Made by a program: the position numbers and the translations under genes. Below the pieces are notes generated by a model that did not search any database, was not told where the DNA came from, and worked only from the letters and a program-made list of their open reading frames with translations. Below, piece after piece: positions 21,517 through 29,609 of a stretch of DNA of 32,784 nt (positions within the stretch are counted from its first letter, which is position 1; every line of letters begins with the position of its first letter). Source of the stretch: Oscillospiraceae bacterium (lineage in GTDB: Bacteria; Bacillota; Clostridia; Oscillospirales; Acutalibacteraceae); NCBI GenBank assembly GCA_022487055.1, contig JAKVJJ010000019.1, positions 1-32,784 on the forward strand. Direction: 5' to 3'.

Positions 21517-21555
21517 CGTTAATTAAAAGTTAACGAAAGATTAAGATATGATTAA
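21517..21555. promoter_or_regulatory. Four phased half-sites, probable binding site for the OmpR/PhoB-type regulator
   Basis: On the minus strand, TTAATC (21550-21555), TTAATC (21539-21544), TTAACT (21528-21533) and TTAACG (21517-21522) follow each other with exactly 11-bp periodicity and 5-bp spacers. This is the tandem direct-repeat layout of PhoP/PhoB-family sites (TTAACA-type in B. subtilis PhoP). It lies between the importer operon and the divergent response-regulator gene. Confidence 0.7.
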
Positions 21556-21564
21556 GTTTTCATA

Positions 21565-21593
21565 ATAATATCACCATTGTATTCCGTTGTCAA
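21565..21593 (-). promoter_or_regulatory. Promoter of the importer operon
   Basis: On the minus strand, TTGACA (21588-21593) and TATTAT (21565-21570) are 17 bp apart. The phased half-sites start about 10 bp downstream of the -10, so a bound regulator would more naturally repress this promoter; an activated second promoter cannot be excluded. Confidence 0.75.
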
Positions 21594-21634
21594 TGATATT
21601 TTTAAATTTAAATTTAGTTTTTTATGGAATATCA

Positions 21635-21669
21635 CAACTAGTTGTTTCAAATTAGTTAACTAGTTTGAA
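21635..21669. promoter_or_regulatory. Palindromic elements upstream of the importer promoter
   Basis: CAACTAGTTG (21635-21644) is a perfect palindrome. Next to it, 21646-21669 is a 24-bp inverted repeat centred on GTTAAC with 22 of 24 positions symmetrical (arms TTCAAA and TTTGAA). They lie about 42-76 bp upstream of the -35 and could bind a dimeric regulator. Confidence 0.5.
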
Positions 21670-21838
21670 TAATTTGTTACAGCCAGGTTAATGTGCCTTC
21701 ATTCCTAATAAAACAGGTCAAAACAGTGTCGCGGGCAGGCAGTGTCCCAGCTTCTTCCTTTTGCTCTCCGCTCATAAAGTTAGGATACTTTCCTTTGGCG
21801 TCTGGGATTGCCTTGTTTATTTTTAAAAAAGCAGGGTG

Positions 21839-21844
21839 TATAAT
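21839..21844 (+). promoter_or_regulatory. -10 element of the two-component operon
   Basis: TATAAT at 21839-21844 is preceded by TTTATT 17 bp upstream, a poor -35, which would suit activation. The start would be near 21851, giving a leader of about 65 nt. Confidence 0.45.
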
Positions 21845-21917
21845 AAGAGGAAGATTTTGAAAGGCAGTCCGTTGTGCCGAGGATAAAAAGTTATAAGAAT
21901 ATAGGTTGGTGTTCACT

Positions 21918-22601
21918 GTGATAAAAAAGATACTGGTTGTAGACGATGAAGAATATATAGTTGAACTGCTGCGTATTAACCTCAAAGAACAGGGGTATAT
22001 ACCTATATGTGCCTACTCCGGCACAGAAGCACTTGAAAAGGCGCAAGAAATGCGCCCGGATCTTATCCTCCTGGATATTATGATGCCGGATATGGATGGG
22101 CTGGAAACCTGCCGAAAGCTGCGGGAAAACCAACTGATGAAAAAGGTTCCGATTATCATCCTTTCCGCAAGAAGTGAAGAAACCGATAAAGTGATTGGTC
22201 TGGGTGTAGGCGCCGACGACTATATGACAAAGCCATTTGGAATCCGTGAACTGATGGCGCGGATTTCCGCTCTCCTCAGACGGACAGAGCAAAGTGATCC
22301 AGACAATGAAATCATCCATGTCGGAAATTTGTGTATTGATTCTTCCGCCCATGCAGTCAGTGTGGATGAAAAAGCGGTGAATCTGACGCTGACGGAATAT
22401 CAGATTCTGATTTATATGGCCCAAAATGTTGGGCATGTAATTACGCGGGAAGCGCTTGTTTCCGCTCTGAGTGGAACCACATCCATTGAAATAGGTTCCA
22501 TTAATGTCCATATGCTCAATCTGCGGCGGAAAATTGGCGAACAATACTTTATGACAGTTCGTGGGCTGGGCTATAAGCTCATCGTACCGGAAGAACAATA
22601 A
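21918..22601 (+). CDS. PhoB/PhoP-type response regulator
   Basis: This 227-residue OmpR-family regulator starts M-I-K-K-I-L-V-V-D-D-E. The receiver has the phospho-Asp in LILLDIMMPDMDG, Thr/Ser in IIILSARSEETDKV and Lys in YMTKPFG. The winged helix includes LTLTEYQILIYMAQNVGHVI and INVHMLNLRRKIG. A GTG at 21918 is preferred as start since residues homologous to the family begin there and GGTG lies about 6 nt before it; TTG at 21906 is the alternative. It is followed by a PhoR-type kinase after 59 nt and is divergent from the importer operon. The 11-bp phased repeats between them are its likely target. Confidence 0.92.
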   Translation: MIKKILVVDDEEYIVELLRINLKEQGYIPICAYSGTEALEKAQEMRPDLILLDIMMPDMDGLETCRKLRENQLMKKVPIIILSARSEETDKVIGLGVGADDYMTKPFGIRELMARISALLRRTEQSDPDNEIIHVGNLCIDSSAHAVSVDEKAVNLTLTEYQILIYMAQNVGHVITREALVSALSGTTSIEIGSINVHMLNLRRKIGEQYFMTVRGLGYKLIVPEEQ

Positions 22602-22660
22602 GTCTGTGCTTTTCTTGATTTCAAAGCTGCAGTGTCGCAGCATTCTGCGCGGAGGACGCT

Positions 22661-24382
22661 ATGAAGCATTTTATCCTTTCCGTCTTTTTGTTCGCCTGCA
22701 GTTTCATTCTGCTGGTTGTTCTGTCCGTCCGGGGAAACAGCCTGTATCTGGGCAGCATGCAAAATCAGGCGGGTCATTTCATGCAATTTGCAAATGAATA
22801 CATTCTTGAATCAAAGCGTGAGGGAAGCAGCGTCATTTCGGATGATTCCGCAAAGCGGATTTCCACTATGGCCGGCTGCCGCATCTGCTTCTTTTCTTCT
22901 GACGGAAACCTGCTTGCAGATTCCGATTCCACCGGTCAGAAACCGCCGGAGCTGTATTTCCCAGTCAGCAACATCAATATAGCGGGCAAAACCGTTTCCA
23001 GTTCGATTGCAAATATAAACGGTCAATATGAGCTGAATGAATTTTCCACGGTACAGTTAAGCAATACAGATTATGTAGTTATATGTGTCAGCCTGCCGCT
23101 AAACGGCTATGACAAGCTACTGCTTTTGCAAAAATCCATAATTGTAGCAGGACTTGTTATCTTTGTCATGTCTGTCATATGCAGTGTCATCCAGAAAAAA
23201 GCGCTTCAGAAAAAAGAGAGTGCAGCGCCAACAGTTGACCTCAAGCTGAAAGACCGAATCGACCAGATAAATTTCTATTCCAACGAGCGTATCAGTCTGC
23301 TGAGCACTGTCCTTTCCAATATGGACAGCGGCATCATCTTTTTCAGTCCGAACTGTTCCATCCTGCTGATGAACCCGAAAGCACAGCAGTTGACTGGCGC
23401 AAAAAGCAGCCTGTTCTTTCCGAAAGATGAAATGGCACAGGATGACTTCCCCCCTGTCCTCGCTGATGTGCGTGCCATGGTGCAGAAAAGTATGAGCACA
23501 AAAGAATCCGAAAAAAAAGACCTGCAGACGGCGGACGGAAAAGTTCTTTCCATTCGCACGACTGTGGTCTATAGCAAATATATTCCCTTTACTTTTTACG
23601 GAGTGCAGACATTCATCACCGATGTTACGGAAAAGCGCAGGATGGAACGGATACGAGATGAGTTCGTATCCAATGTATCCCATGAACTTCGCACGCCGCT
23701 TACGCTGATTTGCGGCTTTTCAGAAACACTTCAAAGCTGGAAGAAACTTGACAGTGAAGACTGCCAGCACGCACTGGAAATCATCAGCATTGAGTCCAAT
23801 CGCCTGAAACATATGATTTCACAGCTTCTTGACCTTTCACACATAGAAAGCCGCATTGATACGGGAACGCTTCGTCCCATCAATCCCATTGAGCCGGTTC
23901 GTACCATCGGTTCTTCTCTGGAGGCACTTGCCAAAGCGCATAATATTACTTTCACCATAAATCTGCCGGAAGAAAGTGCTGAAATTCTTGGGGATAAAAC
24001 TTCTGTTGTACAGATTGTCTCCAATCTCTGCGAAAATGCAATCAAATACACTTCTGCAGGAGGAGCGGTTTCACTCACTGCCGGAATTGACAAAGACCGT
24101 CTGTTTTTTAAAGTGCGGGACAATGGTATTGGAATTGCCGAATCGGAAATTCCACATATTTTTGAGCGATTTTATCGAGTGGAAAAGTCTCGCAATACAA
24201 AGCGCGGCGGTTCCGGCCTTGGCCTGTCCATTACAAAAGCTCTGGTGGATGAACTCGGCGGCAGCATCACTGTAAAAAGCAAACTGCACAAAGGCAGCGT
24301 TTTCTCTGTTTGCTTTCCATTGCTGCAGCAAGGAAAAGTTCCCGCTGAAAGAGGACCGAAAACGACTGTCAAACCGGCATAA
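22661..24382 (+). CDS. PhoR/WalK-type sensor histidine kinase with PAS domain
   Basis: This 573-residue kinase has a first membrane segment (about 4-24), an extracytoplasmic sensor domain of about 130 residues, a second membrane segment (about 157-178) and a cytoplasmic PAS-like domain (N-M-D-S-G-I-I-F-F-S, about 225-330). HisKA follows with the phospho-His in NVSHELRTPLTLICGFSETL, then HATPase_c with N box ENAIKYTS, G1 DNGIGI, F box FERFYRVEKS and G2 GGSGLGLSI. All catalytic motifs are intact. The outer domain resembles the small PAS-like sensors of PhoR proteins, ligand unknown. The ATG at 22661 follows GGAGG. It is co-transcribed with the regulator and ends 8 nt from the convergent ATPase gene. 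Confidence 0.93.
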   Translation: MKHFILSVFLFACSFILLVVLSVRGNSLYLGSMQNQAGHFMQFANEYILESKREGSSVISDDSAKRISTMAGCRICFFSSDGNLLADSDSTGQKPPELYFPVSNINIAGKTVSSSIANINGQYELNEFSTVQLSNTDYVVICVSLPLNGYDKLLLLQKSIIVAGLVIFVMSVICSVIQKKALQKKESAAPTVDLKLKDRIDQINFYSNERISLLSTVLSNMDSGIIFFSPNCSILLMNPKAQQLTGAKSSLFFPKDEMAQDDFPPVLADVRAMVQKSMSTKESEKKDLQTADGKVLSIRTTVVYSKYIPFTFYGVQTFITDVTEKRRMERIRDEFVSNVSHELRTPLTLICGFSETLQSWKKLDSEDCQHALEIISIESNRLKHMISQLLDLSHIESRIDTGTLRPINPIEPVRTIGSSLEALAKAHNITFTINLPEESAEILGDKTSVVQIVSNLCENAIKYTSAGGAVSLTAGIDKDRLFFKVRDNGIGIAESEIPHIFERFYRVEKSRNTKRGGSGLGLSITKALVDELGGSITVKSKLHKGSVFSVCFPLLQQGKVPAERGPKTTVKPA

Positions 24383-24390
24383 AAGATTTA

Positions 24391-25512
24391 TTACACAGCT
24401 TCAATTTTGCCCAAAGCGATTCTCTCTCCCGTTTTTGCGTCAAACAGAGGGTAACAACTGTCTTTAAAATTTATGGCAACGGATTCGCCAATTTTATAAT
24501 CTATCCTCCCGAAAAGGACACAGTTGATTTTTAGGGAACCAATCAAAATGCAGACCACCGTTTCCATGCCGGAAGGCAAAGTGGAATATACTTTACCTTC
24601 TATTGGGCCGCCGTCCATGATAAAAACGTCCTCCGGTCGAATACCAAGAATAAGGTTGCTGTCTTTCGTAATGGCAACACCACCGCTGACGGGCGTATAA
24701 ATAAACCGCATTTCCGCTCTGGACAGGGCAATTTCATCCAGATTAACATTTTCCCCGTGAAAAGGAATGAGATTGTTTGCCGGGCTTCCGATAAAGTCAG
24801 CGGCAAACAGATTTGCTGGCTCACTGTAAATTTCCAGCGGCGTGCCAAACTGCTGCAGGACACCGGCTTTTAAAAGCGCTATCTTTGTTGACATTGTCAT
24901 GGCTTCCAACTGGTCGTGCGTCACATAAATAATGGTAATGTGCGTCTGTGCATGCAGATTCTTTAATTCCATACGCATGCCCATGCGAAGCTTTGCATCC
25001 AAATTCGAGAGCGGTTCATCCATCAGAAGAATTTTTGGACTTGTCGCAAGCGTTCTGGCAATCGCGACACGCTGCTGCTGTCCGCCGGAGAGCTCCGAGG
25101 GATAGCGGTTTTCATAGCCATCTAGCTGCATCATTTTTAGCAAAGAGTTCACGCGCTCTTTGATTCTTTCATACTTCCAGTGCTGATTTTCCAGTCCAAA
25201 CGCAATGTTTTTATAAACCGTCATCTGCGGCCATAGCGCATAATTCTGAAAAATGAATCCGATATTGCGCTTTTCCGGAGGTACATCAATGCCTTGTGAC
25301 GAAGAAAACACCAGCTTGCCATCAATAGAAATTTCGCCGCTGGTGGGGTGTTCCAGTCCGGCAATCATGCGCAGGGTGGTTGTCTTTCCGCATCCGGACG
25401 GTCCCAGCAACGTAATAAAATCATTCCCATGTATTTCAAAGTTGAGATTGCTGACTGCCGTATTGAATTTGTCATACCTTTTCACAACATTCCGAAGCAC
25501 TATTTCCGGCAT
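24391..25512 (-). CDS. Second ABC importer ATPase (MalK/UgpC-like), no adjacent permease
   Basis: This 373-residue ATPase is a close paralogue of the one at 16533-18158 (shared MPEIVL start and near-identical motifs) but of normal length. Walker A is GPSGCGKT (38-45), Q-loop [10 protein letters not shown], signature LSGGQQQR (141-148), Walker B ILLMDEP and H-loop in [10 protein letters not shown]. The TOBE domain has [10 protein letters not shown] and [15 protein letters not shown] lies 7 nt before the ATG. It is monocistronic, with no permease or binding protein beside it, and convergent with the kinase. MalK-type ATPases can serve several importers, so it may be a shared or alternative motor for the fused permease; this is inference. 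Confidence 0.92.
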   Translation of the reverse strand: MPEIVLRNVVKRYDKFNTAVSNLNFEIHGNDFITLLGPSGCGKTTTLRMIAGLEHPTSGEISIDGKLVFSSSQGIDVPPEKRNIGFIFQNYALWPQMTVYKNIAFGLENQHWKYERIKERVNSLLKMMQLDGYENRYPSELSGGQQQRVAIARTLATSPKILLMDEPLSNLDAKLRMGMRMELKNLHAQTHITIIYVTHDQLEAMTMSTKIALLKAGVLQQFGTPLEIYSEPANLFAADFIGSPANNLIPFHGENVNLDEIALSRAEMRFIYTPVSGGVAITKDSNLILGIRPEDVFIMDGGPIEGKVYSTLPSGMETVVCILIGSLKINCVLFGRIDYKIGESVAINFKDSCYPLFDAKTGERIALGKIEAV

Positions 25513-25638
25513 TTTTACCCCTCCCGTGTTTTACCGGTTTCCATGAAACTTTACAGATACACTTCTTTCACACCAGTAAAATAATTTTATTGTAATCCTA
25601 CCTCACACTGCTGTCAACATCCGCATCGATTTAGCAGC

Positions 25639-25693
25639 AAAAAAGGCACAGGGGAATTTCCTTTAAATCAAGGAACTCTCCTGCGCCTTTTTT
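25639..25693. terminator. Strong terminator after the polysaccharide deacetylase gene
   Basis: A long interrupted stem (AAAAAAGGC...GCCTTTTTT outer arms, with inner CAGG/CCTG and TTCCTT/AAGGAA pairs) has A/T runs on both sides and works in either direction. Confidence 0.85.
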
Positions 25694-25699
25694 CATATG

Positions 25700-26503
25700 T
25701 TATTTCAAATCTGACACCAAGCCAAAGGTGTATCCCATCTGTTTCCACTTGGTCAGCAATTCATCCAGTATCTCCGAATTTGTTTTGGATGTCAAATGCA
25801 GCAGCACAATCGCGCCGGGATGTGTCCTCGGTATCAGTTTCTGAAAAGCTTCCTCTTTGCTCGGCTGTTTGTCTTTATACCAGTCTACATAGGCAAGACT
25901 CCAGAAAAACGTTTTATATCCAAGCGCCTGCGCCTGCTTTAAATTGGATTCCCGATACTTTCCTTGCGGCGGACGATAGACTCTGGTCATATCTTTGCCG
26001 GTAATTTCCTTAAACTTTGTCTCGACACTGCGCAGCTCTTTTTCCAACACAGCCTTGTCAGAAATTTTAGACATATCATAGTGGTGCCATGTATGATTTC
26101 CAACCGTATGCCCATCTGCCACCATGCGCTTGACCAAGTCCGGACTGGTATTCAGGTAATTTCCCACCACAAAGAAAGTCGCCTTCACCTTGTGCTTCTT
26201 CAGGGTATCCAAAATTTTCGGAGTATACCCTGCCTCATACCCCGCGTCAAAGGTCAAATACAGCTTCTTCTCGCTGGTGTTGCCCAAATAAAAGGCATTA
26301 AACTGTTTTAAATAAGCAGGCGTTGCATTGCCGACCGGCGGCTTTCCGGGCTCCTGAAATCCTAATCCCCAATTTGGATTTGCCGCCTTTGCAGTTGTCT
26401 GCACACTTGCCCGGTAACCATTGCCAACCAGCAAAACCGCGGCAATGGCAGCGATTACCGCCACAAATGTGACAATATGTTTTTTCCTTAAAATAAAATA
26501 CAA
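25700..26503 (-). CDS. PdaA-like polysaccharide deacetylase
   Basis: This 267-residue protein has an N-terminal membrane anchor (about 8-27) and an extracytoplasmic NodB-homology domain. Motif 1 is LYLTFDAGYEAGYT (D86; the TFDxGYE form is typical of PdaA rather than TFDDG), motif 2 is H137-T-W-H-H141, and motif 3 is R-V-Y-R-P-P-Q-G-K. The C-terminal region has G-A-I-V-L-L-H-L-T-S. PdaA deacetylates muramic acid residues on the way to the muramic delta-lactam of spore cortex, so the gene hints at a spore-forming lineage, though vegetative homologues exist. It is expressed alone, bounded by a strong terminator. Confidence 0.9.
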   Translation of the reverse strand: MYFILRKKHIVTFVAVIAAIAAVLLVGNGYRASVQTTAKAANPNWGLGFQEPGKPPVGNATPAYLKQFNAFYLGNTSEKKLYLTFDAGYEAGYTPKILDTLKKHKVKATFFVVGNYLNTSPDLVKRMVADGHTVGNHTWHHYDMSKISDKAVLEKELRSVETKFKEITGKDMTRVYRPPQGKYRESNLKQAQALGYKTFFWSLAYVDWYKDKQPSKEEAFQKLIPRTHPGAIVLLHLTSKTNSEILDELLTKWKQMGYTFGLVSDLK

Positions 26504-26569
26504 AGCCGCCCCTCCTCTACTCTTTTTTTATTCCTATGCAAAGAGTGAGCGGCATATTCGTGTCTGCTT

Positions 26570-27247
26570 TTATAGAACTGCCTTGACCGTTTGAAACATA
26601 ACTTTTATATCATTCCATACGGAAATGGAATCCAAATAATCAAGATTGAGTTTCATTTTTGTCGGCAGTATCTGCTCAATATATGTTTTTTCCGGGTCAT
26701 CCGTCGATGCCGCCAAAATCTCGTCTTCATTGCGGAAATGGATGCTGCTGGGAGCTGTCACACCGGGGCGCACCAGCAGTGTTGCCAAATAGGCATCTGT
26801 ATAGGCATCCACATATTTCGGAACTTCCGGACGCGGGCCAACAAAGCTCATGGTACCATTGAGCACATTGAGAAGCTGCGCAAATTCATCCAGCCGGCAT
26901 TTGCGGATGGCACGCCCAACGCGGGTAATGCGTGGGTCTTCTCCCACAGTGATGGCAAGGCCCTTTTTATCCGCATCTTGTACCATGGTGCGGAACTTAA
27001 AGATACGGAAATCCTGCCCATACCGGCCGACACGCACCTGACGATAAAAGACCGGCCCATGGGAATCCAGCTTAACCGCGGCTGCCGTAACCAGCAAAAC
27101 CGGAGAAAGCAGAATCAGCATGACCAGCGATACAGCAACATCAAATATACGTTTCCCCGCAAGTGTGCCGCGGTGTTTTTGCAGCATTTCAAAATAGCCT
27201 CTGGTTTCCGGATTCTGCATTCTGGGAGGTAAATCTTCAAAACGCAA
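26570..27247 (-). CDS. Polyisoprenyl-phosphate sugar-1-phosphate transferase (initiating)
   Basis: This 225-residue bacterial sugar transferase (WcaJ/PglC-like catalytic core) loads the first sugar phosphate onto undecaprenyl phosphate for capsule, exopolysaccharide or glycan synthesis. It has one hydrophobic hairpin segment (about 35-58), then F-R-I-F-K-F-R-T-M, K-C-R-L-D-E-F-A-Q-L-L-N-V, MSFVGPRPEVPKYVD and R-P-G-V-T-A-P-S-S. The start is TTG at 27247 with GAGG 7 nt upstream. No glycosyltransferases or flippase neighbours are present, so the initiating enzyme is encoded away from its pathway. A TGATATAAT extended -10 lies upstream. Confidence 0.9.
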   Translation of the reverse strand: MRFEDLPPRMQNPETRGYFEMLQKHRGTLAGKRIFDVAVSLVMLILLSPVLLVTAAAVKLDSHGPVFYRQVRVGRYGQDFRIFKFRTMVQDADKKGLAITVGEDPRITRVGRAIRKCRLDEFAQLLNVLNGTMSFVGPRPEVPKYVDAYTDAYLATLLVRPGVTAPSSIHFRNEDEILAASTDDPEKTYIEQILPTKMKLNLDYLDSISVWNDIKVMFQTVKAVL

Positions 27248-27338
27248 GGATATTCCTCATTTCGTCTGGGAAGCACTGCCTCGCTGGTATACTTCCGATT
27301 TTTTCGCTCATCAGCCTAAAGTTGCATTAATCTTTGTT

Positions 27339-27347
27339 ATTATATCA
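27339..27347 (-). promoter_or_regulatory. Extended -10 promoter of the sugar transferase gene
   Basis: The minus strand reads TGATATAAT, an extended -10 (TGnTATAAT), about 90 nt before the TTG start. No good -35 at 17 bp was seen. Confidence 0.45.
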
Positions 27348-27394
27348 CATCGCGCGAAAGCAATGCAATTTTTTCGTTTTCTTTGGCACAATCA

Positions 27395-27423
27395 TTTACA
27401 ATTTCAGGTGGAAACGGTATACT
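27395..27423 (+). promoter_or_regulatory. Promoter of glcK-galM
   Basis: TTTACA (27395-27400), a 17-bp spacer and TATACT (27418-27423) lie 53 nt before the ATG of glucokinase. Confidence 0.75.
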
Positions 27424-27476
27424 TGACTAGAATAGATTTGCTCTGTAAAGTGCAAATAACAAGGAGGAAAAACAAA

Positions 27477-28433
27477 ATGTATCTTGGAATTGACCTTGGC
27501 GGCACCAACATTGCGGTCGGTGTGGTTAATGACAATTATCAGATCATCGCACGCGCAAAGAACCACACCAAAGTGCCCTGCCCGGAAGAAGAAATGACCG
27601 AGCAGCTTGCCACAGCCACTCTGCAGGCACTGCAGACTGCAAACCTGACACTGGATGATGTGCCGTGGATTGGTGTCGGTTCCCCCGGCAGCATTGACAG
27701 CAAGCACGGAATCGTCGGGTTTGCCGGAAATCTTGGCCTGCGCAGTTATACCCTTGCCGACCAGCTCAGCAAACGGCTGAACGGCAAAAAGGTCTTTCTG
27801 GAAAACGATGCCAATGCGGCGGCATTCGGCGAATATCAGGCCGGTGCACTGAAAGGTGCCAATGATGCACTTGCCATCACACTTGGAACTGGCATCGGCG
27901 GCGGTGTCATTATTAACGGCAAAATTTACTCCGGCTGCAATGGTGCTGCGGGGGAACTTGGACATATCGTTATTCAGATGGACGGCCGTCCCTGCTCCTG
28001 CGGTCGCCGTGGCTGCTGGGAGGCCTATGCTTCTGCCACCGGCCTGGTGAAAACCACACAGGAAATTATGGAAGCAAATCCGGACAAGAATGCACCTATC
28101 TGGGAAATTGCCAAAGGTGACCTTGCCAATGTCGATGGCCGCACCGCTTTTGACGCCATGCGTGCCGGAGACCCGCTTGGCCAGCAGGCCGTTGACCGCT
28201 TTATCCATGACCTTGGCACCGGCATTGCAAACTGCATCAATACGTTTCAACCGGATATTCTCTGCATTGGCGGCGGCATCTGCAATGAAAAGGAAAATTT
28301 GCTGCGCCCGCTTCGTGCTTTCCTGAAGCATGAAGTGTTCCTTGTGCCAAACGGCAAACAGACAGAACTGCGCACGGCATCTCTCGGCAATGACGCGGGA
28401 ATTATCGGTGCGGCGCTGCTCGGAAATTCCTAA
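27477..28433 (+). CDS. glcK: ROK-family glucokinase
   Basis: This 318-residue ROK kinase phosphorylates glucose to glucose 6-phosphate. The ATP-binding start is MYLGIDLGGTNIAVGVV, the catalytic Asp lies in FLENDANAAAFGEY, the hexose-binding segment is GAAGELGHIVI and the zinc motif is CSCGRRGCWE. ATG 27477 is preferred over the upstream in-frame codon at 27363 because AAGGAGG lies 8 nt before it and the family begins there. It forms an operon with aldose 1-epimerase, which follows after 31 nt. The pair channels free hexose into glycolysis. Confidence 0.95.
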   Translation: MYLGIDLGGTNIAVGVVNDNYQIIARAKNHTKVPCPEEEMTEQLATATLQALQTANLTLDDVPWIGVGSPGSIDSKHGIVGFAGNLGLRSYTLADQLSKRLNGKKVFLENDANAAAFGEYQAGALKGANDALAITLGTGIGGGVIINGKIYSGCNGAAGELGHIVIQMDGRPCSCGRRGCWEAYASATGLVKTTQEIMEANPDKNAPIWEIAKGDLANVDGRTAFDAMRAGDPLGQQAVDRFIHDLGTGIANCINTFQPDILCIGGGICNEKENLLRPLRAFLKHEVFLVPNGKQTELRTASLGNDAGIIGAALLGNS

Positions 28434-28464
28434 AAAATCAATTTATTGGAAAGGTCCATCAATT

Positions 28465-29523
28465 ATGAGCATTCTTGAAAAAGAATTTGGTACTCTGCGT
28501 GACGGAACGATTATCAGTTCCTACACATTGAAAAATGGCTCCGGCGCCACAATGACAGTCCTGTCATACGGCGCGCGCATTCAGTCCATCCGGATGCCCG
28601 ACCGCACCGGAAAACTTGGGGATGTTGTTCTCGGTCATAAAACGCTGGAGGAATACACGCACCCCGGTGACTGCCTGGGTACAGTTGTCGGCCGCTACGC
28701 AAACCGAATTGCCGGTGCATCGTTTGAAATTGACGGTACCGCCTATTCCCTGACGCCAAATGAGAATGGCAATACCCTGCATGGCGGCCCCACCGGCTTT
28801 TCCTCACGCGTCTGGAAATGTAAACGCCGCGATAACGACGACGACGCGCCCTCCATTGCCCTTACATATCAAAGTGCAGATGGAGAAGAGGGCTTCCCCG
28901 GCAACTGCACCGTAACGGTTACTTATTGCCTAAGCACAGACAATTCCGTTATTATCGACTACCAGGCTGTGACAGACAAACCAACTTACCTGAATCTGAC
29001 AAACCATAGCTACTTTAACCTGACTGGCGACAGCAGCCGTGACATTCTCTCCACAGAACTAAAAATCAATGCTGACACCATAACTGAAGTTGACAGCGAA
29101 CTGCTGCCAACCGGAAAGCTGCTGCCGGTTGCCGGAACCGCTGAGGACTTCCGCAACAGCAAAACGATTGGGCAGGACATTGACTGCATGGAGCGCACCC
29201 TACACGCCTGCGGCGGTTACGACCACAACTTTGTCCTCAATGGGAAAGGCCGCCAAAAAGCAGCAGAAGCTTATGATGCTTCCACTGGACGTAAGATGCT
29301 CGTCTTTACCGACCAGCCTGCGGTGCAACTTTACTCAGCAAACAGCTTCGGTGCCAATGACAAGAATCGAGACGGCTCACCGATGAAGTCGCACACTGCT
29401 TTCTGCTTGGAAACCCAGCACTTTCCGGACTCCCCACATCACAAAGATTTCCCTTCCACCCTGCTCAAGCCGGGCGAAACTTTCCACAGCAATACGACAT
29501 TTAAATTTGAAGTCGTAAAATAA
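28465..29523 (+). CDS. galM: Aldose 1-epimerase (mutarotase)
   Basis: This 352-residue enzyme interconverts alpha and beta anomers of aldoses. The family blocks are present: VVGRYANRIAGASFEIDG, T-L-H-G-G, the catalytic His in LNLTNHSYFNL, G-Y-D-H-N-F-V-L and the catalytic Glu in CLETQHFPDSPH. ATG 28465 has GGAAAGG about 10 nt upstream, and codons back to 28330 are excluded because they run inside glcK. Together with glucokinase it supplies the anomer needed for phosphorylation. The end is marked by a strong terminator shared with secF. Confidence 0.95.
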   Translation: MSILEKEFGTLRDGTIISSYTLKNGSGATMTVLSYGARIQSIRMPDRTGKLGDVVLGHKTLEEYTHPGDCLGTVVGRYANRIAGASFEIDGTAYSLTPNENGNTLHGGPTGFSSRVWKCKRRDNDDDAPSIALTYQSADGEEGFPGNCTVTVTYCLSTDNSVIIDYQAVTDKPTYLNLTNHSYFNLTGDSSRDILSTELKINADTITEVDSELLPTGKLLPVAGTAEDFRNSKTIGQDIDCMERTLHACGGYDHNFVLNGKGRQKAAEAYDASTGRKMLVFTDQPAVQLYSANSFGANDKNRDGSPMKSHTAFCLETQHFPDSPHHKDFPSTLLKPGETFHSNTTFKFEVVK

Positions 29524-29534
29524 AGACACAGCAA

Positions 29535-29581
29535 AAAAGGAATCCGATGCTCACCTTGAAGGCAGGTATCGGATTCCTTTT
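29535..29581. terminator. Bidirectional terminator between galM and secF
   Basis: AAAAGGAATCCGAT (29535-29548) and ATCGGATTCCTTTT (29568-29581) form a perfect 14-bp stem with a 19-nt loop, between the convergent genes. Confidence 0.9.
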
Positions 29582-29609
29582 GTTTGTCAGCGTTTATAAA
29601 ACTGAACGC

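Noticed and set aside
21891-22643. 250-codon open frame antisense to the PhoB-type regulator
   Set aside because: The sense frame encodes all receiver and winged-helix motifs; the antisense product is composition-biased and lacks a start signal.
27396-28331. 311-codon open frame antisense to glucokinase
   Set aside because: Shadow of the ROK kinase frame, which has clear motifs, promoter and ribosome binding site.
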